From assembly GCF_003025035.1 (NCBI RefSeq), contig NZ_PYJN01000006.1, positions 166,233-230,232 of the forward strand: a DNA stretch of 64,000 bases, read 5' to 3'. Positions 1-8,714 of the stretch are shown here, in pieces (position 1 is the first letter of the stretch; each line of letters starts with the position of its first letter). Position numbers and translations under genes: made by a program. This DNA is from Rhizobium sp. SEMIA4064 (lineage in GTDB: Bacteria > Pseudomonadota > Alphaproteobacteria > Rhizobiales > Rhizobiaceae). Below the pieces are notes generated by a model. The model searched no databases. It had not been told where the DNA came from and worked only from the letters and a program-made list of their open reading frames with translations.

Positions 1-1
1 C

Positions 2-64
2 CTCGCCTCCGGACTTGCAGAGGTGGCAGAGGAAAAGGCATTGTGGGGGCGGTACGGATTGTAA
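2..64 (+). CDS. Possible 3' end of an upstream gene (partial)
   Basis: The second frame is open from the window edge to a TAA at 62-64 and reads LASGLAEVAEEKALWGRYGL, a plausible protein C-terminus with codon use like the neighbours. The rest of the gene lies outside the window, so no family can be assigned. From memory, an S49-type peptidase often precedes glyQ in rhizobia, which would fit, but nothing in these 20 residues proves it. Confidence 0.3.
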   Translation, partial: LASGLAEVAEEKALWGRYGL

Positions 65-80
65 TCGGGAGCGCTGCGTG

Positions 81-272
81 ATGCCGCAGATCATCTTCTT
101 CATCGTTGCTGTCGGCGGTATTTGGCTTCTCTATCGACGCTTCCTGCGCGACGCCCGAAAACTCACCGAGAAATCACGCCGCGCCGAAAGCGAACGGCGC
201 ACGGGCGCCATCGGCACACTGGTGAAAGACCCGAAGACAGGGGAGTATAGGGTGAAGCGGGAGGATGAGTAG
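81..272 (+). CDS. Small single-pass membrane protein, unknown function
   Basis: This 63-residue protein has one hydrophobic segment at its N-terminus (IIFFIVAVGGIWLLY, about residues 4-18). A strongly basic RR-F-R--RK stretch follows, which by the positive-inside rule points to a cytoplasmic tail. The tail ends in a charged, soluble part (GTLVKDPKTGEYRVKRE). The ATG at 81 has a GGGAG at 66-70 and is preferred to an upstream in-frame start at 15 that would add a Cys/Arg-rich, non-protein-like leader. It lies about 125 bp before glyQ in the same direction and may be cotranscribed with it. I do not recognise a named family. Confidence 0.6.
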   Translation: MPQIIFFIVAVGGIWLLYRRFLRDARKLTEKSRRAESERRTGAIGTLVKDPKTGEYRVKREDE

Positions 273-397
273 CCTCCGATAGATCGTGGAAATACGAAAA
301 GGTGACTATGACAGTTTGCGCTTGAAAGCCTTGACCCTTCCGTTCTGCCGTGGCACCTGTCCGCCAAACAATCCATTACCCGAAGAAATCAATCTCC

Positions 398-1357
398 ATG
401 ACCGCGACCCCGCCCGATAACATGAATCCGAAGCGCTCGTTTCAGGCGTTGATCCTGACGCTGCACAATTACTGGGCCGACAAAGGTTGTGCGGTTCTGC
501 AGCCCTACGACATGGAAGTTGGCGCCGGCACGTTCCATCCGGCGACGACCTTGCGCGCGCTTGGACCGAAGCCGTGGAAGGCTGCCTATGTGCAGCCCTC
601 GCGCCGTCCGTCCGACGGTCGTTACGGCGAAAACCCGAACCGTATGCAGCATTATTATCAATATCAGGTCATCCTGAAGCCGAACCCGCCGAACCTGCAG
701 GAGCTCTATCTCGGCTCTCTCGCGGCCATCGGCCTCGACCCACTTCTGCATGACATCCGCTTCGTCGAGGACGATTGGGAAAGCCCGACGCTTGGTGCCT
801 GGGGGCTTGGCTGGGAATGCTGGTGCGACGGCATGGAAGTGTCGCAGTTCACCTATTTCCAGCAGATTTGCGGCATCGAGTGCGCGCCGGTTGCTGGCGA
901 ATTGACCTACGGTCTCGAACGTCTGGCAACCTATGTCCAGGGCGTCGACAGCGTCTACGACCTGAATTTCAACGGTCTCGAAGGCGACGAGAAGATCACC
1001 TATGGCGATGTCTTCCTGCAGGCAGAGCAGGAATATTCGCGGCATAATTTCGAATATGCCAACACGGAAATGCTGCATCGCCATTTCATCGATGCCGAAC
1101 GGGAATGCCAAGCGCTGCTTGCCGCCGGCGCGCCGGGCGACAATGCCAATCAGCTCCTGCACAAATGCGTCTTTCCAGCCTACGATCAGTGCATCAAGGC
1201 CAGCCACGTCTTCAATCTGCTCGATGCGCGCGGCGTGATCTCGGTCACCGAACGCCAGAGCTATATCCTGCGCGTCCGCACGCTGGCGAAAGCCTGTGGC
1301 GAGGCATTCCTGCTCACGGATGCCGGTGGTGCGAACTGGGGCAAGCAGGCGGCTTAA
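398..1357 (+). CDS. glyQ: Glycine--tRNA ligase alpha subunit
   Basis: This is the catalytic alpha chain of the alpha2-beta2 bacterial glycyl-tRNA synthetase, which charges tRNA-Gly with glycine in the cytosol. The sequence has the family hallmarks: [16 protein letters not shown] near the N-terminus, [19 protein letters not shown] (class II motif 2 region), [19 protein letters not shown], and [17 protein letters not shown]. Length (319 aa from this start) is normal. Starts at 398 or 422 are both possible; neither has a strong ribosome-binding site, and the longer upstream reading from 350 looks untranslated. The partner glyS begins only at 6016, so four genes and a repeat cluster separate the two subunits. 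Confidence 0.96.
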   Translation: MTATPPDNMNPKRSFQALILTLHNYWADKGCAVLQPYDMEVGAGTFHPATTLRALGPKPWKAAYVQPSRRPSDGRYGENPNRMQHYYQYQVILKPNPPNLQELYLGSLAAIGLDPLLHDIRFVEDDWESPTLGAWGLGWECWCDGMEVSQFTYFQQICGIECAPVAGELTYGLERLATYVQGVDSVYDLNFNGLEGDEKITYGDVFLQAEQEYSRHNFEYANTEMLHRHFIDAERECQALLAAGAPGDNANQLLHKCVFPAYDQCIKASHVFNLLDARGVISVTERQSYILRVRTLAKACGEAFLLTDAGGANWGKQAA

Positions 1358-1464
1358 GGCACATTCCTAATCTCTAAGGTATTGGCCTGGCGGCGAAAAG
1401 CGGATGACAACGCCCGTCAAGCCACATAATGTGCCTCGTGGTTGCATTTGCCACGGGGTTCGCG

Positions 1465-2016
1465 ATGTATATTATTTTGGCGATCATCGTTCTGATCGCG
1501 CTTTACGCCGTCCTCACCTATAACGGCCTCGTTCGCGCGCGTCAGGTGGCCGAGGAGGCTTGGTCCGGCATCGATGTGCAGCTCAAGCGCCGCGCTGATC
1601 TCATTCCGAATCTGGTCGAGACGGTCAAAGGCTATGCCGGCCATGAGAACCAGACGTTGAGGGAAGTTGTCGAGGCACGCAGCAGAGCTCAGGCAGTGCC
1701 TGCAGGGGATGTTGCCGGCCGCGCTGTTGCCGAAGGTGTGCTCGGGCAGGCGCTCGGTCGCCTGATGGTTGTCTCCGAAGCCTATCCTGACCTCAAGGCC
1801 AATGTCGGCTTCGTCGAGTTGCAGCAATCCCTGGAAACGACGGAAAACGAGATCCAGATGTCGCGGCGCTACTACAACGGTGCAGCCCGCGATCTCAACG
1901 TCAAGGTCGAGAGCTTTCCCAACAATCTGCTCGCCGGCCCTTTCGGTTTCACCAAGCGCGCCTTCTTCGAAATCACCAACGAGACGGACCGTGCTGTTCC
2001 ATCGGTCAAGTTCTAA
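1465..2016 (+). CDS. lemA: LemA family protein
   Basis: This 183-residue protein has an N-terminal hydrophobic anchor (residues 1-18, MYIILAIIVLIALYAVL). The LemA domain follows, with the typical N-x-L-V-R core, the long helices containing WSGIDVQLKRRADLIPNLV, and a C-terminal RRYYNGAARDLN / FPNNLLAGPFGF signature. LemA proteins are membrane-anchored, N-out four-helix proteins of uncertain biochemical role. They are commonly encoded beside DUF2207 or TPM-domain membrane proteins; here a DUF2207 gene lies two genes downstream with aroA between. The ATG at 1465 is chosen because it places the anchor at the N-terminus; the in-frame start at 1429 would add 12 residues. Confidence 0.9.
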   Translation: MYIILAIIVLIALYAVLTYNGLVRARQVAEEAWSGIDVQLKRRADLIPNLVETVKGYAGHENQTLREVVEARSRAQAVPAGDVAGRAVAEGVLGQALGRLMVVSEAYPDLKANVGFVELQQSLETTENEIQMSRRYYNGAARDLNVKVESFPNNLLAGPFGFTKRAFFEITNETDRAVPSVKF

Positions 2017-2103
2017 GATTCCTTCTATCGGTTTTGCATTCCAGGCGGTAAAGGAAGCCGACCGCAGGCCATTGGCCGCTTTCTGGACTGACCAAAGAGA
2101 TTG

Positions 2104-3360
2104 ATGATGGGTAGAGCCAAACTCACGATTATCCCCCCCGGCAAGCCGCTTATCGGACGCGCCATGCCGCCGGGGTCGAAGTCGATCACCAACCGCGCGC
2201 TGCTGCTCGCCGGCCTCGCCAAGGGAACCAGCCGGCTGACGGGTGCGCTGAAGAGCGACGATACGCGTTATATGGCCGAAGCGCTGCGGGCCATGGGCGT
2301 TGCGATCGACGAGCCCGACGACACCACGTTCATCGTCACCGGCGATGGCAAACTCAAGTCGCCGGCCGCGCCGCTGTTTCTCGGCAATGCCGGCACCGCG
2401 ACCCGCTTCCTGACCGCCGCCGCTGCTCTGGTTGACGGGAAGGTCGTGGTCGATGGCGATGCACATATGCGCAAGCGGCCGATCGGCCCGCTGGTTGACG
2501 CCCTGCGCTCCCTGGGCATTGATGCCTCGGCCGAGACCGGCTGCCCGCCCGTGACCGTCAACGGCACGGGCCGTTTCGAGGCGAGCCGGGTTGAGATCGA
2601 TGGCGGCCTCTCCAGCCAGTATGTCTCGGCGCTGCTGATGATGGCGGCCGGCGGCGATCGCCCGGTCGATGTCGTGCTGCTTGGCGAACATATCGGCGCT
2701 CTCGGCTATATCGATCTGACGGTTGCCGCCATGCGTGCCTTCGGCGCCAAGGTGGAGCGCGTCAGCGCCGTTGCCTGGCGGGTTCAGCCGACTGGCTATC
2801 ACGCAGCCGATTTCCATATCGAGCCGGATGCATCGGCCGCGACCTATCTCTGGGCGGCGGAAGTGCTGTCCGGCGGGAAGATCGATCTCGGCACGCCGGC
2901 GAGCGAATTCTCGCAGCCGGACGCCCGCGCCTATGACATGATCTCGCAGTTTCCGCATCTCCCCGCCGTCATCGACGGATCGCAGATGCAGGACGCCATT
3001 CCGACGCTCGCTGTCCTTGCCGCTTTCAACGAAACGCCGGTGCGTTTCGTCGGCATCGCCAATCTCCGGGTCAAGGAGTGCGATCGCGTCCGGGCGCTGT
3101 CGAGCGGCCTGTCGCGCATCGTTCCCGGCCTCGGCACCGAGGAAGGCGACGATCTGATTGTCGCCTCCGACCCGAGCCTTGCCGGCAAGACGCTGCCGGC
3201 CGAGATCGACAGCTTCGCCGATCACCGCATCGCCATGAGCTTTGCGCTGGCCGGGCTGAAGATCGACGGCATCACCATTCTCGACCCCGATTGCGTCGCC
3301 AAGACCTTCCCGGCCTATTGGAACGTCCTTGCGTCACTGGGAGTTGCCTGCGACGACTGA
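2104..3360 (+). CDS. aroA: 3-phosphoshikimate 1-carboxyvinyltransferase (EPSP synthase), probably an additional copy
   Basis: EPSP synthase joins shikimate-3-phosphate and phosphoenolpyruvate in the sixth step of the shikimate pathway. The sequence shows PPGSKSITNRALLLAGLA (S3P/PEP-binding Lys and Arg), GNAGTATRFL at about residues 94-103, SSQYVSALLM, NLRVKECDR, and a C-terminal DHRIAMSFALAGL. These are class I-like motifs, unlike the GNAAT-type of the CP4 class II enzyme. The position equal to E. coli Pro101 is Phe (residue 102), while the Gly96 equivalent is kept. A GAGA-type ribosome site precedes ATG 2104 (TTG 2101 also possible). As I recall, rhizobia normally carry aroA near cmk/rpsA, so this may be a second copy. 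Confidence 0.9.
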   Translation: MMGRAKLTIIPPGKPLIGRAMPPGSKSITNRALLLAGLAKGTSRLTGALKSDDTRYMAEALRAMGVAIDEPDDTTFIVTGDGKLKSPAAPLFLGNAGTATRFLTAAAALVDGKVVVDGDAHMRKRPIGPLVDALRSLGIDASAETGCPPVTVNGTGRFEASRVEIDGGLSSQYVSALLMMAAGGDRPVDVVLLGEHIGALGYIDLTVAAMRAFGAKVERVSAVAWRVQPTGYHAADFHIEPDASAATYLWAAEVLSGGKIDLGTPASEFSQPDARAYDMISQFPHLPAVIDGSQMQDAIPTLAVLAAFNETPVRFVGIANLRVKECDRVRALSSGLSRIVPGLGTEEGDDLIVASDPSLAGKTLPAEIDSFADHRIAMSFALAGLKIDGITILDPDCVAKTFPAYWNVLASLGVACDD

Positions 3361-3441
3361 TGCCGCCCCAACGGGAGGCGCGTAAATATATCGGCATGTG
3401 CGGCATCCTGAATGGGGTGCCGTCGGATCGCAGGAGCTGTG

Positions 3442-5379
3442 ATGACGCGTTGGCTTTCCGGACTCTCTATCGCCTTGCTCCTGCTGTTTTCCGCATCGAT
3501 CGCGTCAGCCGCCGAAGTCATCAACGCTTTCGATCAGGCGATTATTCTCGATCGCGACGGCTCAATGCGTGTCACCGAGACAATTACGGTGAACGCGGAA
3601 GGCCGCGCCATCCGTCGCGGCATATTCCGGGATTTTCCGCTGACTTTTGTCGATTCTGCGGGCCGCCAGGCGCAGGTGGATTTTAATGTTGTCTCTGTCG
3701 AACGCGATGGACAGCCGGAAGATTGGCACAAGGAGCAGATCGAGGGCGGGGAACGCATTTATATCGGAAATGCCGATCGGATCATAAACCGTGGCCAGCA
3801 CGTCTACCGCATCGTCTACACCACCGATCGCCAGATCCGCTATTTTGACGATCACGACGAGCTCTATTGGAACGTCACCGGTAATGGCTGGCAATTTCCG
3901 ATCCTTCACGTCTCGGCCACCGCTACGCTGCCGGACGGCGTGAAGCCGCAACAGCTTGCCTATTATACCGGGCCGATCGGCGCGACCGGCCAGGACGCGA
4001 GCGCCAGCGCGCAGGCGGACAAGGTCATGTTCGTCACCACGCGGCCCTTGGCCCCGGCCGAAGGTTTGACGATCGCCATCAGGCTGCCGAAGGACGCGAT
4101 TGCGGCGCCGAGCAGCAGCCAACAATGGCATTGGTTCATAACCGATCATATAGACGCGATCATCGCCATCGGCGGTTTGATATTGGTATTCGCCTACTAT
4201 CTCCGCAGTTGGATCGCCGTCGGCCGTGATCCCCCACGCGGTGTGATGGTCCCGCGCTGGGACCCGCCGGACGGTATTTCGCCGGCGTTGGTCAACTACA
4301 TCGACAACAGAGGTTTTTCCGGTGCGGGCTGGACGGCGCTGTCGGCGACGGCGATCGATCTTGCTGTGCACGGCTATGTTATTCTCGACAATCTGAAGGA
4401 AAAGGTGGTCATTCGCCCGACCGGCAAGGCAGGCAGCGATCTCAGCGGCGGCGACAAAGTGCTCATGCAGGCCGTCGGCCCATTTTCCCCGCTTGTCATC
4501 GACAAGGCGAATGGCGAGGCGGTAAAGCAGCTTGGCTCGACATTCCGCAGCGCCATCGAGCGCGATCATCGCGGCGAATATTACAAAGCTAATGCGCTCT
4601 ACGTGATTGCCGGCATTGCCTTGTCGGTCCTCATCCTTGCTGCGATCGTGATTTTCGGTCGCTTGCACGAGAATGCGCTGCCTCTCATCATCGTGCCCGG
4701 CTTCCTGTCGATTGTGGTGACGATCTTTGCCGGCACGATCGGCCGCAGGTTTCGCCGTCATGATGCCGGTCTTGGACGGCGAATTCTTTCCGTTCTGATC
4801 GCAGCTTTCTTTGGCTTTCTGTTCGTCTCGGCTGCGGTCGGCGGCTTGGCTGCCGCCGTCGTCCCCTTGTGGGAGGCGGGTGAACTGCCTCTGCTCGCCG
4901 GCATCGTCGGCATTTTCGCGCTCAACGTCGTCTTCTTTTTCCTGATGGGGGCGCCGACGCCGCTCGGGCGCAAGATGATGGATGGCATCGCGGGGCTACG
5001 GCAATATCTGACGCTTGCCGAACGCGACCGGATGAACATGCAGGGCGCGCCGCAGATGTCGCCGCAGCATTTCGAAAAGCTGTTGCCCTATGCGGTCGCG
5101 CTCGGCGTCGAAAAGCCTTGGTCGAGCGCCTTCGAGACCTGGCTCGCCACCGCTGCGGGTGCGGCCGCGGCCGCCTATGCGCCGGCCTGGTATTCCGGTG
5201 ATTTCCATCCAGGCAATATCGGCGGCACGATCGGCGATTTTTCCTCCTCCATGGCATCCACCATCGCCTCCACCATTCCCGCGCCGGTCTCCAGCTCGTC
5301 CTCAGCCTTTTCGGGCGGCGGCGATGGCGGCGGCTCCTCCGGCGGCGGTGGAGGCGGCGGAGGCGGGGGTGGGTGGTAG
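3442..5379 (+). CDS. DUF2207 domain membrane protein with poly-glycine tail
   Basis: This 645-residue predicted membrane protein starts with a signal peptide (WLSGLSIALLLLFSASIASA). An extracytoplasmic DUF2207 domain follows (residues about 25-230; LDRDGSMRVTETITVNAEG, RRGIFRDFPL, YWNVTGNGW). There are transmembrane segments near residues 240-257, 385-405, 410-430, 450-480 and 485-505. The C-terminus is a Ser/Gly tail ending in a run of glycines and a terminal Trp, typical of this family, where the tail lies next to a cytoplasmic or peripheral domain. Function is unknown; proximity to LemA fits the recurrent LemA/DUF2207 pairing. ATG 3442 is supported by CAGGAG at 3431-3436. The stop lies only 5 bp before a palindromic repeat. 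Confidence 0.88.
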   Translation: MTRWLSGLSIALLLLFSASIASAAEVINAFDQAIILDRDGSMRVTETITVNAEGRAIRRGIFRDFPLTFVDSAGRQAQVDFNVVSVERDGQPEDWHKEQIEGGERIYIGNADRIINRGQHVYRIVYTTDRQIRYFDDHDELYWNVTGNGWQFPILHVSATATLPDGVKPQQLAYYTGPIGATGQDASASAQADKVMFVTTRPLAPAEGLTIAIRLPKDAIAAPSSSQQWHWFITDHIDAIIAIGGLILVFAYYLRSWIAVGRDPPRGVMVPRWDPPDGISPALVNYIDNRGFSGAGWTALSATAIDLAVHGYVILDNLKEKVVIRPTGKAGSDLSGGDKVLMQAVGPFSPLVIDKANGEAVKQLGSTFRSAIERDHRGEYYKANALYVIAGIALSVLILAAIVIFGRLHENALPLIIVPGFLSIVVTIFAGTIGRRFRRHDAGLGRRILSVLIAAFFGFLFVSAAVGGLAAAVVPLWEAGELPLLAGIVGIFALNVVFFFLMGAPTPLGRKMMDGIAGLRQYLTLAERDRMNMQGAPQMSPQHFEKLLPYAVALGVEKPWSSAFETWLATAAGAAAAAYAPAWYSGDFHPGNIGGTIGDFSSSMASTIASTIPAPVSSSSSAFSGGGDGGGSSGGGGGGGGGGGW

Positions 5380-5384
5380 TTGAT

Positions 5385-5511
5385 CACCTCCCCCTTGAGG
5401 GGGGAGGTCGCCGCGAAGCGGCGGGTGGGGGTGACAATTGCTTGGCTGCGGAGCTAGCCGCGATCACCCCACCCCGGCCTGCGGCCGACCCTCCCCCTCA
5501 AGGGGAGGGTG
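5385..5511. repeat. Palindromic mosaic repeat, family A, complete copy
   Basis: The left arm (about 5385-5432: cacctcccccttgagg... then cgccgcgaagcggcg, then ggtgggggtg) pairs with the right arm (5465-5511: caccccaccccgg, then gcctgcggc, then ctcaaggggagggtg). Each arm carries its own small hairpin, so the whole folds as a long stem with two side hairpins. A second complete copy is at 51478-51594 and a right half-copy at 5955-6003. Architecture and size resemble the rhizobial RIME-type intergenic mosaic elements; that assignment is from memory. Confidence 0.85.
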
Positions 5512-5558
5512 TCTGTCGCGATGTATTAGTTTCGGTATTTCAGCAGATCGGAGATCCC

Positions 5559-6014
5559 GTGCCCAAAAAGCCCTCCAAACTGGATCGCTTTAAAGTTGCC
5601 AATAGCCGGTGCTTGCGCGCAGGTTCGACTGATGCGGAAACCAAGCTCTGGAAGCATTTGTGGCGCATCCCCATTGAAGGCACGCATTTTCGGCGGCAGG
5701 TTCCAATTGGGCGTTATTTTGCTGATTTCGCCTGTCATCAGATAGGTTTGATTATCGAGCTTGACGGCAGCCAGCATGCAGAAGATGCGGCAAGACGTTA
5801 TGATGCTCAGCGAACGGCATATCTTGAAAGCCAAGGCTATCATGTCATCCGATTCTGGAATGCTGAAGTCATGGATGAGATCGAGGCTGTTCTGGACACG
5901 ATATTTGCCATTGTGCAGCAGCGACAAATTTTGCTAGCAGAGGCCGACCATTTTCACCCCACTCCGGCACGCCGTGCCGACCCTCTCTCTCAAGGGGAGG
6001 GTGAGGAACCTTGA
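5559..6014 (+). CDS. DUF559 (Vsr-like) endonuclease-domain protein
   Basis: This 151-residue stand-alone DUF559 protein belongs to the restriction-endonuclease-like (PD-(D/E)xK/Vsr) fold. Visible family features are [26 protein letters not shown] (Arg/Asp of the active site), [10 protein letters not shown] (the E-x-D-G-x-Q-H catalytic stretch), then D-x-x-R-x-x-x-L and [12 protein letters not shown]. The GTG at 5559 with GGAG at 5550-5553 is chosen; a longer in-frame reading from 5373 would translate the upstream palindrome. The last ~20 residues ([20 protein letters not shown]) are encoded by the half repeat at 5955-6003. The gene is thus bracketed by family A repeats in direct orientation and ends one base before glyS. 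Biological role of stand-alone DUF559 proteins is unsettled. Confidence 0.85.
   Translation: MPKKPSKLDRFKVANSRCLRAGSTDAETKLWKHLWRIPIEGTHFRRQVPIGRYFADFACHQIGLIIELDGSQHAEDAARRYDAQRTAYLESQGYHVIRFWNAEVMDEIEAVLDTIFAIVQQRQILLAEADHFHPTPARRADPLSQGEGEEP
5955..6003. repeat. Right half-copy of palindromic repeat family A
   Basis: This is caccccactccgg, a small hairpin (cggcac gcc gtgccg), then ctcaaggggagggtg. It matches the right arm of the complete copy at 5465-5511 in direct orientation, with changes concentrated in the small hairpin. It is inside the 3' end of the DUF559 reading frame and stops 12 bp before the glyS ATG, just ahead of the likely glyS ribosome-binding site (AGGA, 6004-6007). Confidence 0.85.
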
Positions 6015-6015
6015 C

Positions 6016-8130
6016 ATGCCCGATCTCCTTCTCGAACTCCGCTCCGAGGAAATTCCTGCCCGTATGCAGCGCAAGGCTGCCGGCGACCTGAAGAAGCTCG
6101 TCACCGACGCGCTGGTCGAAGCGGGTTTGTCCTATGAGGGTGCGCGCGAATATTGGACGCCGCGGCGGCTGACGCTTGACATTCGCGGCCTGACGGCGCG
6201 CTCGGCTGATGTGCGCGAGGAGCGCAAGGGACCGCGCACGGATGCCAATGAAAAGGCGATCGAGGGCTTTCTGCGCGGCGCCGGCCTGTCTTCCATTTCG
6301 GAAGCGCAGGTAAGTAGCGACCCGAAGAAGGGCGATTTCTACGTTGCGGTCATTTCCAAGCCCGGCCGCGCCGCCGAGGAGATCGTCGCCGACGTCATGC
6401 CCGGTATCATCCGCGATTTCCCCTGGCCGAAGTCGATGCGCTGGGGCAAGGCGTCGGCCAAGCCCGGCTCGCTGCGCTGGGTGCGCCCGCTGCAGTCGAT
6501 CGTCTGTCTCTTCGGCACCGAGCATGAAGAAACCGCAGTCATCCCCTTCGAGATCGACGGTATCATCGCTTCGAATGTGACCTACGGCCACCGTTTCCAT
6601 GCGCCGCAGGCGATCACCGTCAAGCGTTTCGATGACTACGTCTCCAGCCTGGAGAAGGCGAAGGTCATTCTCGATGCCGAGCGCCGCAAGGACATCATTC
6701 TGCACGATGCCCGTGATGTCGCCTTTGCCAATGGCCTGGAGCTTGTCGAGGACGAGGGCCTGCTGGAAGAGGTTTCCGGCCTCGTGGAATGGCCGCAGGT
6801 GCTGATGGGCTCCTTCGAGGAGGATTACCTGTCGATCCCCTCAGAAATCATCCGTCTCACGATCAAGACCAACCAGAAGTGCTTCGTCACCCGACCGCAG
6901 GTCGGCGAGACGCTGTCCAACCGTTTCATCCTCGTCTCCAATATCCAGGCGACGGATGGCGGCAAGGAGATCATCCACGGCAATGGCAAGGTCGTGCGCG
7001 CCCGCCTTTCCGACGCACTGCATTTCTGGAAGCGCGACCAGGGTGACCTGCCGGATCTCGAAACGCTGGAAGCCTCCGCGGTCAAATTCGGCCTCGATCT
7101 GAAAAAGCCGCTCGACCAGCGCATGGCGAAGCTCGACGCGCTGAACGTCACCTTCCATGCCAAACTCGGCAGCCAGGGCGAACGTGTTGCCCGCATTCGT
7201 GCGTTGGCATCCGAGCTTGCGAAAATTACCGGCGCCGATCCGGCCAAGGTCGATCGCGCCGCGATCCTCGCCAAGGCCGATCTGCGCACCGAAGCCGTTG
7301 GCGAATTCCCCGAGCTTCAGGGCCTCATGGGCCGCAAATATGCAGCGCTGCAGGGCGAAGACGCGTCCGTCGCTGCTGCGATCGAAGACCACTACAAGCC
7401 GCAGGGCCCATCCGATCGCGTGCCGGAGGATAAGGTGGCGATCACGGTCGCTCTCGCCGACAAGCTGGACACGCTAATCGGCTTCTGGGCGATCGATGAA
7501 AAGCCGACGGGTTCGAAGGACCCGTTTGCGCTGCGCCGCGCGGCTTTGGGCGTGGTGAGGATTTTGCTGGAACGCAAGGTACGCCTACCGCTTCTGGCGA
7601 CGACAAAGGACGTCGATCTCCTCGCCTTCTTCCACGATCGCCTCAAGGTCTATCTCCGCGATCAGGGCGCTCGTTACGACCTCATTGACTCCGTGCTGAC
7701 GCCGGAAGCCGACGACCTCCTGATGGTCGCTCGCCGTGTCGAAGCGCTCACCGCTTTTATCACCTCGGAAGACGGCAAGAACCTGCTTGCAGGCACCAAG
7801 CGCGCCACGCAGCTTCTCGCTGCCGAGGAGAAGAAGGGCACCGTCGTTGCCGATGGCGTCTCCGAAAACCTCTTGAAGCTCGATGCGGAAAAGGACCTCT
7901 TTGCCGCCATCACCAAAGCCTCCGCCGAGGCTTCCGATGCGATCGCCAAGGAAGATTTCCGCTCGGCCATGGCAGCACTTTCCAAGCTGCGCGCGCCTGT
8001 TGACCGCTTCTTCGAAGACGTGCTCGTCAACGATGAAGACGCCGCCATCCGCGCCAATCGTCTGGCGCTGTTGCGGCTGATCCGCGAGGCGACGGGAACG
8101 GTCGCGGACTTCTCGAAGATCGCGGGGTAA
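6016..8130 (+). CDS. glyS: Glycine--tRNA ligase beta subunit
   Basis: This 704-residue protein is the tRNA-recognising beta chain of the alpha2-beta2 glycyl-tRNA synthetase and works with GlyQ. Recognisable stretches are [15 protein letters not shown] at the N-terminus, [33 protein letters not shown] [53 protein letters not shown], and a C-terminal anticodon-binding-like helical domain ([13 protein letters not shown]). Length is normal. ATG 6016 has AGGA at 6004-6007, 8 bp upstream. It follows DUF559 by one base, so translation and transcription through the repeat-flanked nuclease may affect it. Confidence 0.96.
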   Translation: MPDLLLELRSEEIPARMQRKAAGDLKKLVTDALVEAGLSYEGAREYWTPRRLTLDIRGLTARSADVREERKGPRTDANEKAIEGFLRGAGLSSISEAQVSSDPKKGDFYVAVISKPGRAAEEIVADVMPGIIRDFPWPKSMRWGKASAKPGSLRWVRPLQSIVCLFGTEHEETAVIPFEIDGIIASNVTYGHRFHAPQAITVKRFDDYVSSLEKAKVILDAERRKDIILHDARDVAFANGLELVEDEGLLEEVSGLVEWPQVLMGSFEEDYLSIPSEIIRLTIKTNQKCFVTRPQVGETLSNRFILVSNIQATDGGKEIIHGNGKVVRARLSDALHFWKRDQGDLPDLETLEASAVKFGLDLKKPLDQRMAKLDALNVTFHAKLGSQGERVARIRALASELAKITGADPAKVDRAAILAKADLRTEAVGEFPELQGLMGRKYAALQGEDASVAAAIEDHYKPQGPSDRVPEDKVAITVALADKLDTLIGFWAIDEKPTGSKDPFALRRAALGVVRILLERKVRLPLLATTKDVDLLAFFHDRLKVYLRDQGARYDLIDSVLTPEADDLLMVARRVEALTAFITSEDGKNLLAGTKRATQLLAAEEKKGTVVADGVSENLLKLDAEKDLFAAITKASAEASDAIAKEDFRSAMAALSKLRAPVDRFFEDVLVNDEDAAIRANRLALLRLIREATGTVADFSKIAG

Positions 8131-8142
8131 GGCGAGGGCGCG

Positions 8143-8637
8143 ATGACTGGAAAAATTCTCGTCAGCGCCTGTCTCATGGGCCATGCCGTCCGCTATGACG
8201 GCCGTTCCAAGCCGCTTCTCCATCCGGCCATCGATCGCTGGCGCGAGGAGGGCAGGCTGGTGACGATCTGTCCGGAAATGTCCGCTGGCATGGTGGTACC
8301 GCGACCGCCGGCCGAAATTGCCGATGGCGCCACCGGCGAGGACGTGCTTGCCGGCCGCGCAAGCGTGATGGAGATCACCGGCGGCGATGTCACGCAGGGA
8401 TTTCTCCAGGCCGCCGAAAATGCACTGGCGCTCGCGCGGGAAACCGGCTGTCGCTACGCTTTACTGATCGACGGAAGCCCATCCTGCGGTTCGGGCTTCA
8501 TCTATGATGGCGCATTCTCCGGCGACCGGCATGCGGGTCATGGCGTCACGGCGGCTCTGCTGAAGCAGGCGGGCATCGAAGTCTATTCTGACAGCGAGAT
8601 CGACAGGCTGGTCGAGCGGCTGGCGACGGCCGACTGA
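8143..8637 (+). CDS. DUF523 domain protein
   Basis: This 164-residue protein carries the DUF523 signature: ILVSACLMGHAVRYDG at the N-terminus, TICPEMSAGMVVPRPPAEI, and ALLIDGSPSCGSGFIYDG with conserved cysteines (C-L-M-G; C-P-E; S-C-G-S). Conserved Cys suggests metal or thiol chemistry, but no function is established. It starts 12 bp after glyS in the same direction, so it is probably the last gene of the glyS transcript, closed by the hairpin at 8665-8690. Confidence 0.88.
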   Translation: MTGKILVSACLMGHAVRYDGRSKPLLHPAIDRWREEGRLVTICPEMSAGMVVPRPPAEIADGATGEDVLAGRASVMEITGGDVTQGFLQAAENALALARETGCRYALLIDGSPSCGSGFIYDGAFSGDRHAGHGVTAALLKQAGIEVYSDSEIDRLVERLATAD

Positions 8638-8661
8638 GGCAACCATTCATAGCCAACAAAG

Positions 8662-8692
8662 AAAAACCGCCGGGTTTGCGCCCGGCGGTTTG
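8662..8692. terminator. Bidirectional rho-independent terminator
   Basis: The stem aaccgccggg (8665-8674) pairs perfectly with cccggcggtt (8681-8690) around a 6-base loop, with A-rich sequence before it and T residues after. It sits between the convergent DUF523 and chemoreceptor genes and can serve both. Confidence 0.85.
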
Positions 8693-8714
8693 AGATAACC
8701 GTTGTCTTGCCGCC

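Noticed and set aside
1417..3225. Long minus-strand open frame opposite lemA and aroA
   Set aside because: It is an antisense shadow created by high third-position GC; both plus-strand genes have clear family motifs.
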